A DNA stretch of 32,082 bases from NCBI GenBank assembly GCA_041743655.1, contig JBGTMJ010000005.1:1-32082 (forward strand). The letters run 5' to 3'. The notes below the pieces were generated by a model. It did no database searches and was not told the DNA's origin. It saw only the letters and a program-made list of their open reading frames with translations. The position numbers and the translations under genes were made by a program. Of this stretch, positions 14,554-24,600 are shown in pieces (position 1 is the stretch's first letter; every line of letters starts with the position of its first letter). This DNA is from JARIHD01 sp041743655 (lineage in GTDB: Bacteria > Patescibacteriota > Saccharimonadia > Saccharimonadales > UBA4665).

Positions 14554-14899
14554 AGTTTCCTCCTACATTTTCATTAGTACTTTATCTACACACTTCCTAT
14601 GATAAAAGACTGAACTGTCCCTCGCTGTAAGAAACTATACTGCGATCACGGTTTAATTTACGCATCAACTGTTCGACTATCTATAAGAATTATTACAGCC
14701 AGTAAATGCTAATGGCTTTTAAATGTACTGGTCACACACGCACGACAATCCATATCAACGTAGTCAAGGAGAAATCAGATCATCAGAGTAGAATTATCAA
14801 TTTCAGAACATCAATATTAGAAGACAATTAGCTCAACTTATAGCTGAGGTTGTAAGCTGTAAGTTGAGAGGACAAGACTATTGACTAGTTATTACCGCA
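14554..14899. other. 346-bp intergenic region between divergent YtxH gene and glycan operon
   Basis: A/T-rich stretch with no convincing open frame. It holds the leader of the minus-strand YtxH-like gene at its left end and the long inverted repeat (14832-14868) at its right end. I see no strong -35/-10 pair for the operon; a weak TTGAGA (14864-14869) with TAGTTA (14886-14891) is the best candidate. Confidence 0.5.
14832..14868. promoter_or_regulatory. Long inverted repeat upstream of the glycan operon
   Basis: CTCAACTTA (14832-14840) is the exact reverse complement of TAAGTTGAG (14860-14868). Inside, AGCT (14842-14845) pairs with AGCT (14855-14858), with one T-G juxtaposition between the arms, leaving a 9-nt loop. 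As RNA this forms a 14-pair stem. No T-run follows, so it is not a standard terminator. It lies 31 nt before the first gene of the operon and may be an operator or a leader hairpin. Confidence 0.6.
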
Positions 14900-16222
14900 A
14901 TGCCACACAAAGTTTTTGCCAAAAAAGCAGGAGGGTTTAAAGGGTACCTGGGAGTATTGACGGGTAGTTCTTTTTTGCGTCAAAATGCTGTTCTGTTTAT
15001 CGGTTCCGCACTGGTTGGCGTCTGCAACTACCTGTATTATCCAATACTGGCACGCTTGCTGGAGCCTGCACCATATGGTGAAGTACAGGCTTTGGCAGCG
15101 TTGTTCACCCAGCTTTCCCTTTTTCTGGTGGTTTTAGGCCAGGTGACGGTTAATATAGTCACCAACTATACCGACGAGGAAAAGAAGCAGAAAGTACTGT
15201 TTGAACTCGAAAAGTTCGCGTTTATCCTCAGTATCGGCCTGCTGATTGTCTTGGGATTGTTCAGTTGGAAACTTAAAGCCTTTTTCCAGTTTGAATCTGT
15301 TGTACCTTTTATCTTACTGCTTGTAGCTATAGTCGCAAGCGTGCCCGTAGCGTTCCGTAGTGCATATTTGAGGGCACATAAACGTTTTGTAAGCGCATCA
15401 ATTGCCCAACTCATTGGTGCGGTGGGTAAGGTTATTCTGTCTGCCGCCTTAGTGATAGTGGGCTATAAGAGTGCAGGTGCCATGGGAGGAATAGTATTGT
15501 CTCAAGTGCTCGTATTCGGTTATACCATCCATAAGGCTCGGCAGCTTGGTTTCTTTCGCCCTAAGGAAAGCACCTACTTCAGCTGGCCGTCGCTGCGCAT
15601 AATACTCCCTGAACTTAAGTACGCGCTGCTGGTACTGGCAGCGTCACTGGCAATCACCCTTATTTCCACCATTGACGTCTTTGTAGTCAAGCACTACTTT
15701 GACCCGCATACCGCAGGTGAATATGCCGGCATCTCTACTGTCGCAAAGGTCATATTCTTCCTTACCGCTTCGATCACCCAGGTGATGCTTCCTTCGGTCC
15801 GGCTCAACCAGCCCAAACATACAAACCGTATGTATCTGCTGAAATCGTTGGGGCTGATCCTGGTTATAGGCGGCGGCGCAACGGTTATATTCACGTTATT
15901 CTCACGAACAATCGTGTCTGCACTAATGGGCTCAAGCTATCTGACATATGTTGAGCTTCTGCCCGCCCTGAGTCTGGTTATGTTTTTGATGTCGGTGATC
16001 AACCTGCTTATTGCCTACTACCTGGCTCTGCGAAACTATCACATAGGCGTCATTGTTGTTCTAGGCACTGCTTTCATAGCCTGGCTCATGTTTATACGAC
16101 ATACTAGCCTTACTGACGTGGTAAGCAACATGATGTATGGCAGCATAGCTATATTATGTCTGTTCCTCGTCTGGTGGGCAGCTAATCTAACAATGACAAG
16201 GAAGGATGGACAACATGTCTGA
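14900..16222 (+). CDS. Oligosaccharide flippase (MATE/MOP superfamily, Wzx-like)
   Basis: 440 residues, almost entirely hydrophobic with about 12-14 membrane helices. The N-terminus carries the family pattern FLRQNAVLFIGSALVGVCNY, then LYYPILARLLEPAPYGEVQA, matching polysaccharide_synt-type flippases ((L)AR-x-L-x-P-x-(D/P)YG). Helices with charged residues (RSAYLRAHKR near 153) are in the usual places. The family moves polyprenyl-diphosphate-linked oligosaccharides or similar lipids across the membrane. First gene of a ten-gene operon. No Shine-Dalgarno site stands near the ATG; GAGAGG is about 30 nt away. Its stop overlaps the next gene by 8 nt. Substrate cannot be inferred. Confidence 0.88.
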   Translation: MPHKVFAKKAGGFKGYLGVLTGSSFLRQNAVLFIGSALVGVCNYLYYPILARLLEPAPYGEVQALAALFTQLSLFLVVLGQVTVNIVTNYTDEEKKQKVLFELEKFAFILSIGLLIVLGLFSWKLKAFFQFESVVPFILLLVAIVASVPVAFRSAYLRAHKRFVSASIAQLIGAVGKVILSAALVIVGYKSAGAMGGIVLSQVLVFGYTIHKARQLGFFRPKESTYFSWPSLRIILPELKYALLVLAASLAITLISTIDVFVVKHYFDPHTAGEYAGISTVAKVIFFLTASITQVMLPSVRLNQPKHTNRMYLLKSLGLILVIGGGATVIFTLFSRTIVSALMGSSYLTYVELLPALSLVMFLMSVINLLIAYYLALRNYHIGVIVVLGTAFIAWLMFIRHTSLTDVVSNMMYGSIAILCLFLVWWAANLTMTRKDGQHV

Positions 16223-17243
16223 GAAGAAACTCGTTTCGATAATCATTCCGGTCCATAATGAGGCCCTGAATATCGCACCTCTCCACGAAGAACTGACCAA
16301 AACCCTACGCAAATTAGCCTACGACTTTGAGATTGTATATGTGGACGATGGCAGCACAGACGATTCATCCAAAATATTGTATGAACTGACGGCCAAAAAC
16401 ATCAATATCCATGTTATCCAGTTCTCCCGCAATTTTGGCAAAGAAGCAGCAGTCAGTGCCGGTTTGCACGCTGCTAAAGGTGATGCAGCCATTATTATAG
16501 ATGCCGACATGCAAATGCCCCCAAGTTTAATGAAGGAATTCATTGCACGTTGGGAGCAGGGCGCCGAAGTAGTAGTGGGTGTCTTCAGTGCACGCAGCAT
16601 GCAACTAGCCAGGCGGGTAGGGGCCAAAATCTTCTACAGCATTATGCAGACTATCGGGCATACCAAAATTACTCCGCATGCAACTGACTACCGTCTGCTT
16701 GACCGGCAGGTAATAGATACATTCAACGACTTTACGGAACGGAACCGCATTACGCGTGGGCTCATTGACTGGCTCGGCTTTGAACGTGATTATGTATACT
16801 TCGAGCAAGCACCACGCCTGCATGGTAAACCGAGTTACAAGTTTTCTGACTTAATCGCACTTGCCGTCAACAGCCTTACGGCTTACAGTTTGGTTCCGCT
16901 CAGAATGGCAGGATATTTAGGTGTGTTCATTCTTACAGTAACCATACCGCTAGGGATACTCCTATATATCGAGAGATTTATTATGCATGATCCCTTTGGT
17001 TGGGGAGTGAGCGGTACTTTTTTTCTGGCTGTCTTGATTCTGGCTTTAGTAGGGCTGATATTGGCGTGCCTGGGACTCATATCAATATATATCGCACACA
17101 TCCATACCGAAGTTATTGACCGGCCACTCTATGTCGTACGGCGCAAGCCCAAAGCAAAGGACTTGAGTACCGCTGATAGCACAGCAGAAGAAAAGATATT
17201 AGAAAAAGAGCTTGATATCAGTGAGGGTGCACTGGAGGGATGA
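16215..17243 (+). CDS. GtrB/DPM1-like polyprenyl-phosphate glycosyltransferase (GT2)
   Basis: ATG 16215 is favoured over the in-frame ATG 16206 because AAGGAAGG (16198-16205) sits 9 nt before the former and abuts the latter. The 342-residue protein has a GT-A domain: VSIIIPVHNEALNI near the start, YVDDGSTDDS, SRNFGKEAAVSAGL, and DADMQMPP as the DxD metal site. Family-typical FSARSMQLARRVGAKIFYSI and TDYRLLDRQV follow, and two C-terminal membrane helices lie at about 230-300. This is the layout of GtrB, ArnC and Dpm1-type enzymes, which load a single sugar onto undecaprenyl phosphate at the inner face of the membrane. That lipid-linked sugar would be the donor for the GT-C-like proteins later in the operon. 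Overlaps the next gene by 4 nt. Confidence 0.88.
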   Translation: MSEKKLVSIIIPVHNEALNIAPLHEELTKTLRKLAYDFEIVYVDDGSTDDSSKILYELTAKNINIHVIQFSRNFGKEAAVSAGLHAAKGDAAIIIDADMQMPPSLMKEFIARWEQGAEVVVGVFSARSMQLARRVGAKIFYSIMQTIGHTKITPHATDYRLLDRQVIDTFNDFTERNRITRGLIDWLGFERDYVYFEQAPRLHGKPSYKFSDLIALAVNSLTAYSLVPLRMAGYLGVFILTVTIPLGILLYIERFIMHDPFGWGVSGTFFLAVLILALVGLILACLGLISIYIAHIHTEVIDRPLYVVRRKPKAKDLSTADSTAEEKILEKELDISEGALEG

Positions 17244-18358
17244 ACATACTCTGGATAACCTGGAAAGACATGGGCCACCCCGAAGCCGGTGGAGCTGAGG
17301 TTGTCTGTAGTGAACTATGCAAAAGGCTTCTGGCCGATGGCCATTCAGTTACGCTTCTAACCTCCGGCTATCCAAACGCTACACCCGATGGGCATGTCCC
17401 AGGGGTAAAAATAATCCGGGCAGGAAGCAGTCGCTACCTACATCCATCCCACGCTTTGTTCTATTACATACGTAACCTTCGCAACAAATACGACATACTC
17501 ATAGAGGAAGTACAGGGTGGTGCACCGTACTTCAGTACTCTCTTTGAGCGCAAAGCGCGCCGATTTCTGCTTTACCACCAGCTTGGCCGCAAAAACTGGC
17601 TCTATGAAATCAAGGCACCCTTTAGTTACCTCGGCTATTATGTGCTCGTTCCGCTGGCTACGCGTATTATCGGCTTAAGCAAAGTACCGGTCATTACCGT
17701 GTCCGAGAGCACACGTCAGGAACTGGCAAAACACGGCCTACGCACACAACGAACCAGCATCATCTCCGAAGGCATACAACTCCAACCCCTCACAAATCTC
17801 ACAGAAGTGAAGAAATACAGCGACCCAACCATCCTCAGCCACGGCAGCATGCGTGTAATGAAACGCACTATCGACCAGATAAAAGCATTTGAACTGGCAA
17901 AAAAGCAAATACCAAACCTCAAGATGAAGATTTCAGGCAGCTCGAATAGCCAATATGGCAAAAAAGTACTCGCCTATATTAAAACCTCACCTTACTCCAA
18001 AGATATAGAATACGTTGGCCGCACGACTGACGAACAAAAGATCGAACTTATGCAGCGCTGCCACGCCATTGTTGTTACCTCAGTCGAAGAAGGGTGGGGT
18101 CTGATTGTCACCGAAGCTAACAGCCAAGGCACGCCAGCCGTTGTGTATGACGTTGACGGCTTGCGGGATAGTGTCCAGAACACCACTACAGGTATTACGA
18201 CAGCTCCCAATCCTACTGCACTGGCAGACGGCCTTCTATCCCTTCTAGAATCGCCACGTTTGTATGAAACAATCCGAAAAAACGCGTGGCAATGGAGTAA
18301 ACAGTTTACCTTCCAGCAAAGTTATATTGACCTTCAAAAAGTCTGGGGTCTACAATGA
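17240..18358 (+). CDS. Family-4 glycosyltransferase (GT-B fold)
   Basis: 372 residues. The N-terminal domain opens MNILWITWKDMGHPEAGGAE with the Gly-rich acceptor/donor loop (PEAGGAE), and HQLGRKNW and VITVSEST mark the end of that domain. The C-terminal nucleotide-sugar domain has SHGSMRVMKRTIDQIKAF (in place of the more usual G-R-L-x-x-x-K-G), IEYVGRTTDEQK, then SVEEGWGLIVTEANSQGTPA near 281-300, whose E-x7-E is the family signature, followed by YDVDGLRDSV. No membrane helix, so a soluble or peripheral cytoplasmic enzyme. It starts inside the previous gene (ATGA overlap) and ends the same way into the next, so translation is coupled. Sugar and acceptor unknown. Confidence 0.88.
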   Translation: MNILWITWKDMGHPEAGGAEVVCSELCKRLLADGHSVTLLTSGYPNATPDGHVPGVKIIRAGSSRYLHPSHALFYYIRNLRNKYDILIEEVQGGAPYFSTLFERKARRFLLYHQLGRKNWLYEIKAPFSYLGYYVLVPLATRIIGLSKVPVITVSESTRQELAKHGLRTQRTSIISEGIQLQPLTNLTEVKKYSDPTILSHGSMRVMKRTIDQIKAFELAKKQIPNLKMKISGSSNSQYGKKVLAYIKTSPYSKDIEYVGRTTDEQKIELMQRCHAIVVTSVEEGWGLIVTEANSQGTPAVVYDVDGLRDSVQNTTTGITTAPNPTALADGLLSLLESPRLYETIRKNAWQWSKQFTFQQSYIDLQKVWGLQ

Positions 18359-19182
18359 AAACCCCACTCGTATCAATCATCGTAACCACCCGTAATAATG
18401 CAGAAACAATATCTGCCTGTCTGGACTCAATTACAAAGCAGTCCTATAAGAATATAGGGCTACTTGTAATAGACAACTCCTCAACCGATAGCACTAAAGA
18501 TATTGCTTTCGAATACACTAAGAACGTTTTTGACAAAGGTCCGGAACGCTCCGCTCAACGCAATTTTGGGGTTAAAAAAGCAAAGGGTGAATATGTACTT
18601 ATTATTGATTCTGATATGGAATTAACCCAAGACGTTGTCAAAGCCTGTGTAGAAAAATCACAAAGTGACTCCGAGGCTCAGGCCATTATTATCCCTGAGG
18701 AATCGTTCGGTACAGGTTTCTGGGCCCAATGTAAGCGTCTAGAGAGATCGTTTTACGTGGGAGTGGACGGCATTGAAGCTCCTCGATTTTTCGAGAAAAA
18801 ACTTTATCAAAGAATAGGTGGTTATAATGAAACAATGACTGGTGGTGAAGACTGGGAGCTTTCGGAGCGCATAGCTCAGTATACTAATATTATTCGAATT
18901 GGTGAGTTCATTATGCATAATGAGGGTCGTTTCAGTCTTAGGGCTGCACTAAAAAAGAAGGCCTACTACACTAACGGATTCACGCAATATTATTATGTGA
19001 ACCGTAATCCGCGTAGCGTCGGCACAAAATCTATCGGCAATATACTCAAATACTACAAGATATACTTTTCACATCCTTTGCGACTCTTCAAAAACCCGCT
19101 GTATGGAATAGGTATGTTATTTATGAAGACCCTTGAATTTGGAGTTGCTGGCATTGGCTTATTGAGGAGTAGGGGATTTTAA
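18355..19182 (+). CDS. Family-2 glycosyltransferase
   Basis: 275 residues with a GT-A fold: PLVSIIVTTRNNAETISACL at the N-terminus, VIDNSSTDST, RSAQRNFGVKKAKGEYVLII followed by the DxD site DSDME, then GYNETMTGGEDWELSERIAQ as the ED catalytic-base region. The C-terminal third (KKKAYYTNGFTQYYYVNRNP and on to MLFMKTLEFGVAGIGLL) ends in a hydrophobic segment that could lie on or in the membrane. Member of the operon by a 4-nt ATGA overlap with the previous gene; the next gene follows after 71 nt. It would transfer one sugar in chain assembly. Specificity is not visible. Confidence 0.87.
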   Translation: MKTPLVSIIVTTRNNAETISACLDSITKQSYKNIGLLVIDNSSTDSTKDIAFEYTKNVFDKGPERSAQRNFGVKKAKGEYVLIIDSDMELTQDVVKACVEKSQSDSEAQAIIIPEESFGTGFWAQCKRLERSFYVGVDGIEAPRFFEKKLYQRIGGYNETMTGGEDWELSERIAQYTNIIRIGEFIMHNEGRFSLRAALKKKAYYTNGFTQYYYVNRNPRSVGTKSIGNILKYYKIYFSHPLRLFKNPLYGIGMLFMKTLEFGVAGIGLLRSRGF

Positions 19183-19253
19183 ATGTCAACTACAATACCC
19201 CTAGCAAGAACGTGGAAAATGAACATAAATGCCCACTATACCGGAGTCAAATC

Positions 19254-20381
19254 ATGAGGATCATGCAGCTAACTCTAAACTACAGCCCTAATGTAGGAGG
19301 GCTCGAAACGCACTTAAGTGATTTGGTAAGGTACCTTGTCGGGCATAAATACCAAGTTACCGTGCTTACCTATCGTCCATTAACCACAAAGGTTAGTTGG
19401 AGATTATATGAGCGAAAAGCTAATTTAGTAATCTTCAGGCTGCCTTGGATAGCGGGTTTGTTCTATAAATTGGTGAAACATCCAATTTTTGAATTTATAT
19501 ATCTAGCCCCCTTATTAACGATTGCTACTCCATTCTTCTTAGTAGCTTCCAGGATTAGAGTAATTCATGCACATGGCCTCGTTGCAGGATTTGCTGCCTG
19601 CCTATGGACAAGATTATTTCGCAGAGAGCTGATAGTATCGACCCATTGCGTTTATGGGTTCGATGGAACTTCGCTCTTCTCTAGGTTTGCACGGTTCATC
19701 TTTAACAGTTGCGACGAAGTATTATGCCTTTCTGCTCAGTCTAAGGAAGAGGTTGTCCAACTAGGAGTTGATCCTGCAAAGGTCCATTGCTTCACAAACT
19801 GGGTGAATACCGAAACTTTCCGTCCGGTAGCTCAAAAAGATAATATACTATTTAGTAAGGATGCAAAACTGAAAGTCATATTTGTTGGCAGATTGATACA
19901 AGAGAAAGGTGTTAATGAGCTTCTCGATGCCATCCCATATTTTGTAAGTGATAAGATTGAGCTCGCAATAATTGGTAGCGGCCCCTTACGAGATAAAGTA
20001 ATTGAGGTGGCGAAAGTATATCCGCAGCTTAAGTTTATAGATGGGATAGACAACAGTGAACTCCCGCGCTACTACTCAGCCGCCGACTTATCCATTGTTC
20101 CATCGGTTCACGAGGAGGGATTCGGGAGAGTCATTGTAGAATCACTCGCTTGTGGCGTACCGGTCGTTGCATCTCGCAGAGGCGCCATACCAGATATCCT
20201 GAATGAAGAGATAGGCATATTTACCGATACAGCTCCTATGGCAATCGCACAGACACTTAATAAACTTATTGGAAAACAGAAGAGAACTAAAGCTATGGGT
20301 AAGGCAGCACGCCAGTTCGCCATCGCTCACTATGGCGATAAACTTGCAGAGAATATTATCTGTTATTACAAGGATCGATGA
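19254..20381 (+). CDS. Family-4 glycosyltransferase
   Basis: ATG 19254 is chosen for its CGGAG site 8 nt upstream and because the product then opens MRIMQLTLNYSPNVGGLETH, the standard GT4 beginning with the GG-x-E loop; the frame could begin at 19212 without a site. 375 residues. The N-terminal part contains one long hydrophobic segment (FEFIYLAPLLTIATPFFLVA) typical of GT4 enzymes that sit on the membrane, then VIHAHGLVAGF. The C-terminal domain has IFVGRLIQEKGVNELLDAIP, IIGSGPLRDKV and VPSVHEEGFGRVIVESLACG with E-x7-E near 286-294, then GVPVVASRRGAIPDIL. All hallmarks are intact. Followed after 1 nt by the next gene. Confidence 0.88.
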   Translation: MRIMQLTLNYSPNVGGLETHLSDLVRYLVGHKYQVTVLTYRPLTTKVSWRLYERKANLVIFRLPWIAGLFYKLVKHPIFEFIYLAPLLTIATPFFLVASRIRVIHAHGLVAGFAACLWTRLFRRELIVSTHCVYGFDGTSLFSRFARFIFNSCDEVLCLSAQSKEEVVQLGVDPAKVHCFTNWVNTETFRPVAQKDNILFSKDAKLKVIFVGRLIQEKGVNELLDAIPYFVSDKIELAIIGSGPLRDKVIEVAKVYPQLKFIDGIDNSELPRYYSAADLSIVPSVHEEGFGRVIVESLACGVPVVASRRGAIPDILNEEIGIFTDTAPMAIAQTLNKLIGKQKRTKAMGKAARQFAIAHYGDKLAENIICYYKDR

Positions 20382-20382
20382 G

Positions 20383-21633
20383 ATGCGGGCAGACTTGACT
20401 TCAACCAATAACCAAACTTCAAAGAGAAAGGTAAATCATTCACCGGCTGGCCGGAATATCCGTTTAGTATTTTTTTCTTTCGGCATCTTAGAACAGGCGG
20501 GCGGATTCGAGCATTACCTCACTTCTACAGCCAGGGGCTTAAGTGAACGCTACAAAGATCTAGATATTACTATTGTTACCATGGATCCAAAAATAGTAGA
20601 GAAGCTGCAACACTTATTCAGTTTGTATTTCTTTAGAAAGCACGACCCCAAAGCAATATACAAAGAACCATACGAGGCAGTGAGGAAGAAGCTGGGGCCA
20701 GTTAAATACGTGAGAGCCTCGTCACTCAAAGGACTCACACAGCTCTTGCAGGATGGCGATTTAATATATTCTAAGAATGAGGTCTTAGAATTGGTAATGT
20801 TGAAGTGTATAGGATTCAAGAAGCTACCACCCGTTATCATAGGAGTGCATACTCCTATCTTTTATCCAAATACCCCTTCGCTTAGTTCCAGGCTACATAA
20901 CCTAGTATATACAGGCCCAATTTATCGCAAACTTATCAAGCATCTAAATAGCATTCAGGTCCATAATAAAGATGACTTGGAGCTGGTGCGCACCAAGCTT
21001 GGTTTTGCGAATACCAAGATCGTAAAGCAGCCCTTCGAGATACCGGAGCTCAAAGATACTGCACCTCACCCCGGCAAACTCAGACTCCTATTCGTGGGAA
21101 GATTGACGGAAGCCAAAGGCATAGACCTGTTGATAAAGACTATTAAGAAGTTAGACGATACTAACCCAAATACATTCATAATCAAGATTGCTGGCGCTGG
21201 TGATATGACAACAGTTAATGAGATTAAGCAGCTTGCGCAACACGTTAAAGCTGTAGAGTATCTCGGCCACATCCAGAATGAAAAAATATTCGACCTATAT
21301 AAGTGGACCGACGTTACGCTTATTACTTCTAAGTATGAAACTCTCAACAAAGTGGCGATCGAGACAGCTGCAGCCGGCAAGATAGCCATAAGCACTGACA
21401 TTCCTGGGCCGCGCGAGGTAATCCAAAATGACATCACTGGTTTCCTTTTGCCACCAGAGCCCGAGGCTTTCGTACAATGCATAGCCCAACTCGTCAAGTT
21501 AAAAGAAGAGGATGTTACTGCCTCAAAAAAGATGGGCCGAGCAGCCTATCAATACGTTAAAAGTAAGTTCAACGCAGAGGACGCTTATCACGGCATCCAC
21601 GAAGAAGTTGTAAAAACAGCAGGAGTACATTAA
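20383..21633 (+). CDS. Family-4-type glycosyltransferase
   Basis: ATG 20383 has AAGGA (20370-20374) 8 nt upstream and directly follows the previous stop; the frame is open further upstream inside the previous gene. 416 residues. N-terminal domain: RLVFFSFGILEQAGGFEHYL, with the acceptor-side Gly-rich loop (QAGGFEHY). C-terminal domain: LLFVGRLTEAKGIDLLIKTI, KIAGAGDMTTVNEI, YLGHIQNEKIFDLYKWTDV, then TSKYETLNKVAIETAAAGKI. The first Glu of E-x7-E appears as E in YETLNKVAIE, so the motif is present but with Thr-Leu-Asn in place of the usual G-x-(G/P). Ends near NDITGFLLPPEPEAF. No membrane helix. The next gene starts without a gap. Confidence 0.85.
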   Translation: MRADLTSTNNQTSKRKVNHSPAGRNIRLVFFSFGILEQAGGFEHYLTSTARGLSERYKDLDITIVTMDPKIVEKLQHLFSLYFFRKHDPKAIYKEPYEAVRKKLGPVKYVRASSLKGLTQLLQDGDLIYSKNEVLELVMLKCIGFKKLPPVIIGVHTPIFYPNTPSLSSRLHNLVYTGPIYRKLIKHLNSIQVHNKDDLELVRTKLGFANTKIVKQPFEIPELKDTAPHPGKLRLLFVGRLTEAKGIDLLIKTIKKLDDTNPNTFIIKIAGAGDMTTVNEIKQLAQHVKAVEYLGHIQNEKIFDLYKWTDVTLITSKYETLNKVAIETAAAGKIAISTDIPGPREVIQNDITGFLLPPEPEAFVQCIAQLVKLKEEDVTASKKMGRAAYQYVKSKFNAEDAYHGIHEEVVKTAGVH

Positions 21634-24600
21634 GTGCTGCAAAAGATTTACGGCATCTTGAGAAAACTACCTCCGCTCAGTATTCCGCTCGTCGCGGCAG
21701 TCGTGGTGTATAACTCATGGTTCTTAAACCTGGGCGTACGTACTGCCGGCGACTGGGGGTTCTTATTAAAGAGTACTGCTGACACGCTCAGACGTTTCTA
21801 CTTCACTACCTGGTTATCAGATAATCAGTTCGGACGAGTACTTATCGACGCCGGACAGGCACCAACCTACGCTCTATATGGCTGGCTATCTTACAATCTG
21901 AATACTAGCTATGCACTCAACGAAAGATTGGTTCATATGTGGCCGGCAGTAATTGTGGCCATTGTGGGATCCTACCTTCTAGTCAAGTATATCTTTAATG
22001 ATAAGGCTACGGCTATCCTCGGTGTGGTAGTATATTCAGCCAACACCTACTACCTGGCACTCCTCACCGGCCACCTCACGCTTGCAGTAGCATACGCTTT
22101 CGCACCCCTGGTTATACTTTTCTACTTGAAGGCATTAAACATGCAAAAGACGAGAGACGTAATACTATGTGCCCTGCTATTTGCTGTATGCGGTGCTTAC
22201 GAACCGCGTTCTGCATATATTCTCACGTTGATACTTATTCTGTTAGCTGCCTTTCACTTCTTCTTATTATTCCTACCTAAACATCATTTGACGCTTCGTA
22301 CCCTGGTTAGAATGAGTTGGATATACGGCGGCCCCCTGATGATTTTCGGGCTGCTTAATGCATATTGGGTACTGGGCCTGGCTTTCGCTGGAGGGGGCAC
22401 CAATACCGCCATCTCTTCGTCACTATTCGGAAATGAATTCTTCAACACCTCAGAGGCTTTAACATTATTTCATCCGTTTTGGAGTGGCGGACAAATTAGA
22501 CCTTTTGTGGTGCATCCTATTCCAGTCTACTTTTGGCTTATACCCCTCGTAGCAATAAGTGGCTTTATCGTCAATAACCGGAATAGAACACTACTTTTCT
22601 TTGCCTTACTTGGTGTTATCGGCATCTTGCTTGCAAAACAGTCTGACGAACCCCTCGCTTCACTTTATCATTGGTTGTTCGTAACCGTTCCTGGCTTCAA
22701 TGCTTTTAGAGAAGCCAGTAAATTCTACCTATTAACGGCTCTGTCTTACGCCGTCCTGATTCCGGGGATGTATTGGTACGCGAAGAAATATTATCCCAAG
22801 AGAGTAGCTCTCATACTTTTCATAGGTATTTGTTTGCTATTCTTGCCCAACCTTAAACCCATGATCACTAACGAGATTGGTGCTACCTTTAGCTCTCGAT
22901 CCATGCCCAAAGAGTACGTTACTCTGAATCACTTCTTGGATAGCCCAGACTACAGCCGAGTATTGTGGGTGCCAGAAAAACCACGTTGGGCATTAGCTAA
23001 CGCCAAACATCCCCCCGTGACACCTGTTAAGCTACTCGGAGAGTCTTGGAAGAGCCTCGCAACAAGCCATAAATCTAACACTAACGGTACCGTTGTCGAT
23101 GAAGTTACCGACTTACTCCAGCAAGAATATATGCCGCTACTGCTTTCTAACGCAGGCATCAAGTACGTAATAGTACCAATGCGTGACCTTCAGAACTCAG
23201 ATAACTTCTTTAGGAATTACGGTGATGACCCTACGATCTTCAGCCAAGCATTATCGAAAGTAGATTATTTGAAAGAAGCGGAGCTACATATAGAAGGCTT
23301 CAAAATATACGAAACAGTCCAGCCAGAAAAACCATACTTCTCAAGTCTTTCTAGTCTTTACTCAATTAACGATGCCCGTGACCTACCAGCAATACATAAA
23401 TTTTGGACCCGGTCAGTGAAGCCCCAAAAAGACTTTAATTTCGTTGTGGGCAATGAGAACGCGAATTTTACGACTGATATCAGAGACCTCTTCGGACAGT
23501 ACGGCGCAGCCGACATTCATGGAGGAGAAATCCCCCTCCTTAAGGCTGATATCAAGAAGACAGGAAATGCCTATTATTTTGACCAGAACTATGGCGAGGC
23601 TTTCTACAAAGCCTCGCGCGACAGGCTTACCTTTGGCTTCAATAGCTTGATTGTGCCAGGGGCAAACAGTTCTAAGTATAAAGCTTCAGAGGTAACCGTA
23701 CCGCTTTCAAAGGATCAAGAATACATATTAGAGAATCATGAGGATATCTCTCCGGTCGACAGAACCTCCGAGACTGTATATATGGGATCCCCCCGAAACG
23801 ATACCACGCTATACGCAGTCACACCTCACAACTTAGTGCCGCATCCTACAATTAAGGACAGTCTCTGGCAAAAAGAAGTTGAGAATTGTGTACCATATGG
23901 GACATCCGTTCCACGAATTAGTATGAACAGTGAGATAGATACCAGGCTACATAAGCCGGTACTAACTCTCTTCGCTAAAGATCATGCAGCCTGCACTGGT
24001 CCACCTTCCATTGCCGTCAAAAGCGGCACACACCTGCTGAGCTTTCAATATAGAGGTGTTGGAGCCCAGATTCTGAGTTATAAGCTGGTATACAACACAT
24101 CTGACAAAAATAAAAATCTCACCAAAGATATAGCCATCACGGACAATGGTTGGCATACGTATTCTTCCCTCATACAAGTGCCATCCGATGCTACACAACT
24201 GGAGATTCAGCTTCTCGGAAGACCTTCTAACCAGAGCAAGACTACCGCAAGTACCCGTTATACAGGCCTCAGTCTCTTGCGTTTAGACAAGGTAACTAAT
24301 TTCAAGACAGCAACGGGAGATATACAAAAAACCGAGATCAAGACTACCGACTTACAGCAATACAAGCATAAAGGCTATGTCTACCATAATCTTATTCCCA
24401 ACGGTTCTTTTGAAACAGGTCTATGGAAAAAGCAAGTGGGTGACTGCAATGCTTATGATGACAACCCGGCGTTAAAAATGTCACTCAGTCATAATGCCTC
24501 AGATGGGCACAATGCTTTGCGCCTTGAAGCTAAAAGACATATTGCTTGCACGAATGTTAAAAACATAAAAGTTCAGGGTGGCGCATCTTATTTATTGCAG

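Noticed and set aside
14554..14899. Possible tRNA or structured RNA gene in the intergenic region
   Set aside because: No cloverleaf, T-loop (GTTCRANNC) or CCA-type end found; only the single inverted repeat stands out.
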